In this document: positions 61,750-64,000 of the stretch, one piece after another
Layout of the letters: each line of letters starts with the position of its first letter
Position numbering within the stretch: the first letter of the stretch is position 1
From: Valencia hispanica
Taxonomy: Eukaryota; Chordata; Actinopteri; Cyprinodontiformes; Valenciidae
Reading direction: 5' to 3'
NCBI GenBank assembly: GCA_963556495.2
Contig: OY747707.1
Span: forward strand, 5,391,001-5,455,000
Length of the DNA: 64,000 nucleotides
Program-made: the position numbers and the translations under genes
Notes under the pieces: model-generated
Database searches by the model: none
What the model saw: the letters and a program-made list of their open reading frames with translations, nothing else
Told to the model about the DNA's origin: nothing

Positions 61750-64000
61750 CCTCATTGGTGCCGTTCTCTTAATGTAGTATAAATAAAGTATAAGCAGACT
61801 GGACATCTGAATGTATTAATGTGTGTTAAAACGGTTTCTTCCAGGAATTAGTCAGGGACTTTTGAGTTGTTTTGCAACAGCAGCTGGAAACTAAATGGAA
61901 GGAGCACTGTTCCCATCACAGTGTCCCCCATAAATCTTAAAAGGAAGTTATTTATCCAATATCTTTTGTTTTTAATGGATAAAAAAAGGAATAAAAGGAT
62001 GAATAAAAATAGAACACATGAAACCAAGAGAAACTGTGGGGTTTGAAACTGTAGCCTGCAGCGCTGATTAAACCATTAGACTAGCAGTGTGCTTCATGCC
62101 TTGTCCACACGTAGCCGGGTATCTCACAAAACCAAGATATTTTTCTATGGTTTGGCCTGATATCCACACGAAAACGCAGAGTTATGGCACCGAAAACAAA
62201 TCTTTCTAAAAGCTCCGGCCAAAGTGAAGATTTGCGTTTTCTCCATTATAAGCGTTTGTGTGTGGACATAAAGATCACTTCCAGCGACAAAAATGCTCCG
62301 ACATCATTTGTGCGACCTGTGTTTACATTCAGAAACAGCATTTATGCCCCTCAGAGATGTGTTGGCATCATCGATTGTCCGAGCGCTTTTTGCTTGCTTG
62401 CTTTTACAAGCTCAGTTACTGCTCTATGTAGAAGTTAGAACATAGAAAGTTACTATGAGTGGATAGGATTTGGGGGAACTACTGCCCCCTACAGGTTTGG
62501 CATGTCTATGAATGTGCTTAACAACGCACTTATGCGGTTAGGTGTGGACGGAGGTTTTTTTTTAAACGAGGTGGTGATGATATTGGTTTTTTTGGGTTTT
62601 TTTAACGGCTACGTGTGAACATGGCCTGAATCAGGTAACATCTTAACCACCGATTAACTTGTTACCAGGGCATAGGGCAGACTAAAATATTCATTTCATT
62701 TCCCAGATTGTGGAGCAGAAGCAGAAGATTGGGGGGAAACTGTTACACCCCTAGTAGACGGGTAATACCAGGAGCTCCTGACTTATGAGGATCAACACAC
62801 ATCTGACCTACTTGAATGTCATTTTCTCATGTCTTTCCCATTTTGAAGAGAAGCCAACAGAATAGGGTGTCACATCATTTACAGGCCAATGAATTCATTC
62901 TTTTGAAACAGGATGATAATTGTGTCATTGGACTGAATCTCGTTCCCATCTGTAGAGCTGTCTTTACAAGATGTTCTGTAAAAGTGGCAGCTATCGTTAC
63001 TATGACGGTGGTTCCAAAGCATTCCCAGGTCGGGCTTCATGCCTAACGGGGAACTCTGATCCGGCAGTGACCCGTTAAGGACTCGCTCCACCATCCATCA
63101 CCGCGAATTCCAGGAAGACAAAATGGAAAGTCTCACCTCTGCTCTCCGTCTCTGACGGCTCGCTGCCCGGACTTGCCCTAATTTCACGGGTTGGACGAGT
63201 TGAGCAGAGGATGAGACGGGATGTGCGAACAGATCCTCATCGGATGGAAAAACATTGGCAGGTGGACATTAAATGCCAGCTGTTTCCCCTAACATTTCAT
63301 AGAACATGCTGATAATAAACGTCTGAATGAGCGACAGAAGACAAAAATCCTTGTAAAAGCTGCTGAAGAGCAAGTGAACCAGACGAGACCTTCCAAATGA
63401 ACTACCTGACCTTAACCTCAGACTTTCCTCTGCAGCTTCTGTTCCCCCGTCTGTCGGTTTCCTGAAGGCTCGTTGATGGAGAAACCAGTGGAAATACCAA
63501 AGCCTGGAGGCGAGGGGGGCCTCCGCCTTGGATCGGATCGGATCCAAACTGACATCTGGTTCTCCTAACTCCTCTATAATTGTAAATGCCTAATGCTCAG
63601 TTGCGCTTAGCCTGCGAGAACATCTCTGCAATGGGCGGGGTGGAGGGGTGGAAGTGCAAAGGACAGAAAGCAGAAAGAGGAGAGATAAAAAGGAGACAAA
63701 CGTCCAGATAAAATCGGTTTGAGCGAAGCTTGACGAGCGGCTGCTAAAAACAGAGCGAGGGAATCCTGAAAGTGTGAGGGAACCGTTGGGAGAGAAAGGT
63801 ATTCTAGTTCCCAAAAGCTCCAGAATGTGGAAGGCAAACGGACGCAGCTCGATTTCCAGGCATCAACTCTGCAGTTTTTAAATCTTCCTTCAGGGATGAG
63901 TGTTTATTCACTTAAACAGAGTAACCTGAGGCTTGGCAGCCCAGTCTGCAGCAAAGTTCCTTCCCCCTCCTAACGTCTGATGATGAATTTTTAATGTGAA
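61750..64000. other. No gene recognised (61750-64000)
   Basis: Sequence upstream of the visible col18a1 exons, presumably a long intron or 5' region. No TSPN-domain, Frizzled or signal-peptide exon was recognised. A possible exon ending at a GTGAGA donor near 63140 is treated under findings. Confidence 0.45.

Overview
The window looks like a teleost fish nuclear locus, probably a spiny-rayed fish; the species cannot be told from sequence alone. The signs are small vertebrate-type exons with GT-AG introns, AT-rich introns, and a repeat load typical of ray-finned fish: Tc1-like elements, L2/Rex1-like and L1-like LINEs, tRNA-derived SINEs, hAT and Kolobok-like elements. I see no bacterial genes, viral genome, CRISPR array or free-standing tRNA/rRNA gene.

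The one gene I can identify with certainty is col18a1 (collagen alpha-1(XVIII), the endostatin precursor) on the minus strand. I reconstructed 36 consecutive coding exons from 57527 down to the stop codon at 20643. They encode the end of the N-terminal non-collagenous region, the interrupted Gly-X-Y collagen domains, the trimerisation domain, the protease-sensitive hinge and the whole endostatin domain. Splice phases agree throughout and sum to 1029 residues plus stop, provided one extra base in the exon at 41225-41303 is ignored. That base is an apparent frameshift. The 5' part of the gene (signal peptide, laminin-G/TSPN-like domain, any Frizzled-containing exons) is not recognisable and is probably beyond the right edge.

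The introns are full of nested transposons. The 6.6 kb intron between the two halves of endostatin holds a nearly full-length L2-type LINE in sense orientation. Another intron holds an antisense L1-type LINE with a 17-bp target duplication. Others hold three short hAT elements with 8-bp duplications, decayed Tc1 elements, LINE fragments and SINEs.

The left part (1-20600) lies downstream of col18a1 and has no recognisable protein gene. It contains a promoter-like stretch near 2640-3260, an orphan exon candidate at 6099-6221, a SINE broken by a Kolobok-like element, a CACTA-like element with arrays of a palindromic GACGTC-centred motif, and a Tc1-type transposon whose 338-residue transposase frame is interrupted by one stop codon. 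The right part (57.5-64 kb) is intronic or 5' sequence of col18a1 with more repeats.

I found no convincing new multi-gene system. The observations most worth checking are the col18a1 frameshift, the predicted loss of the endostatin zinc site, the CACTA-like element, and two promoter-like stretches.
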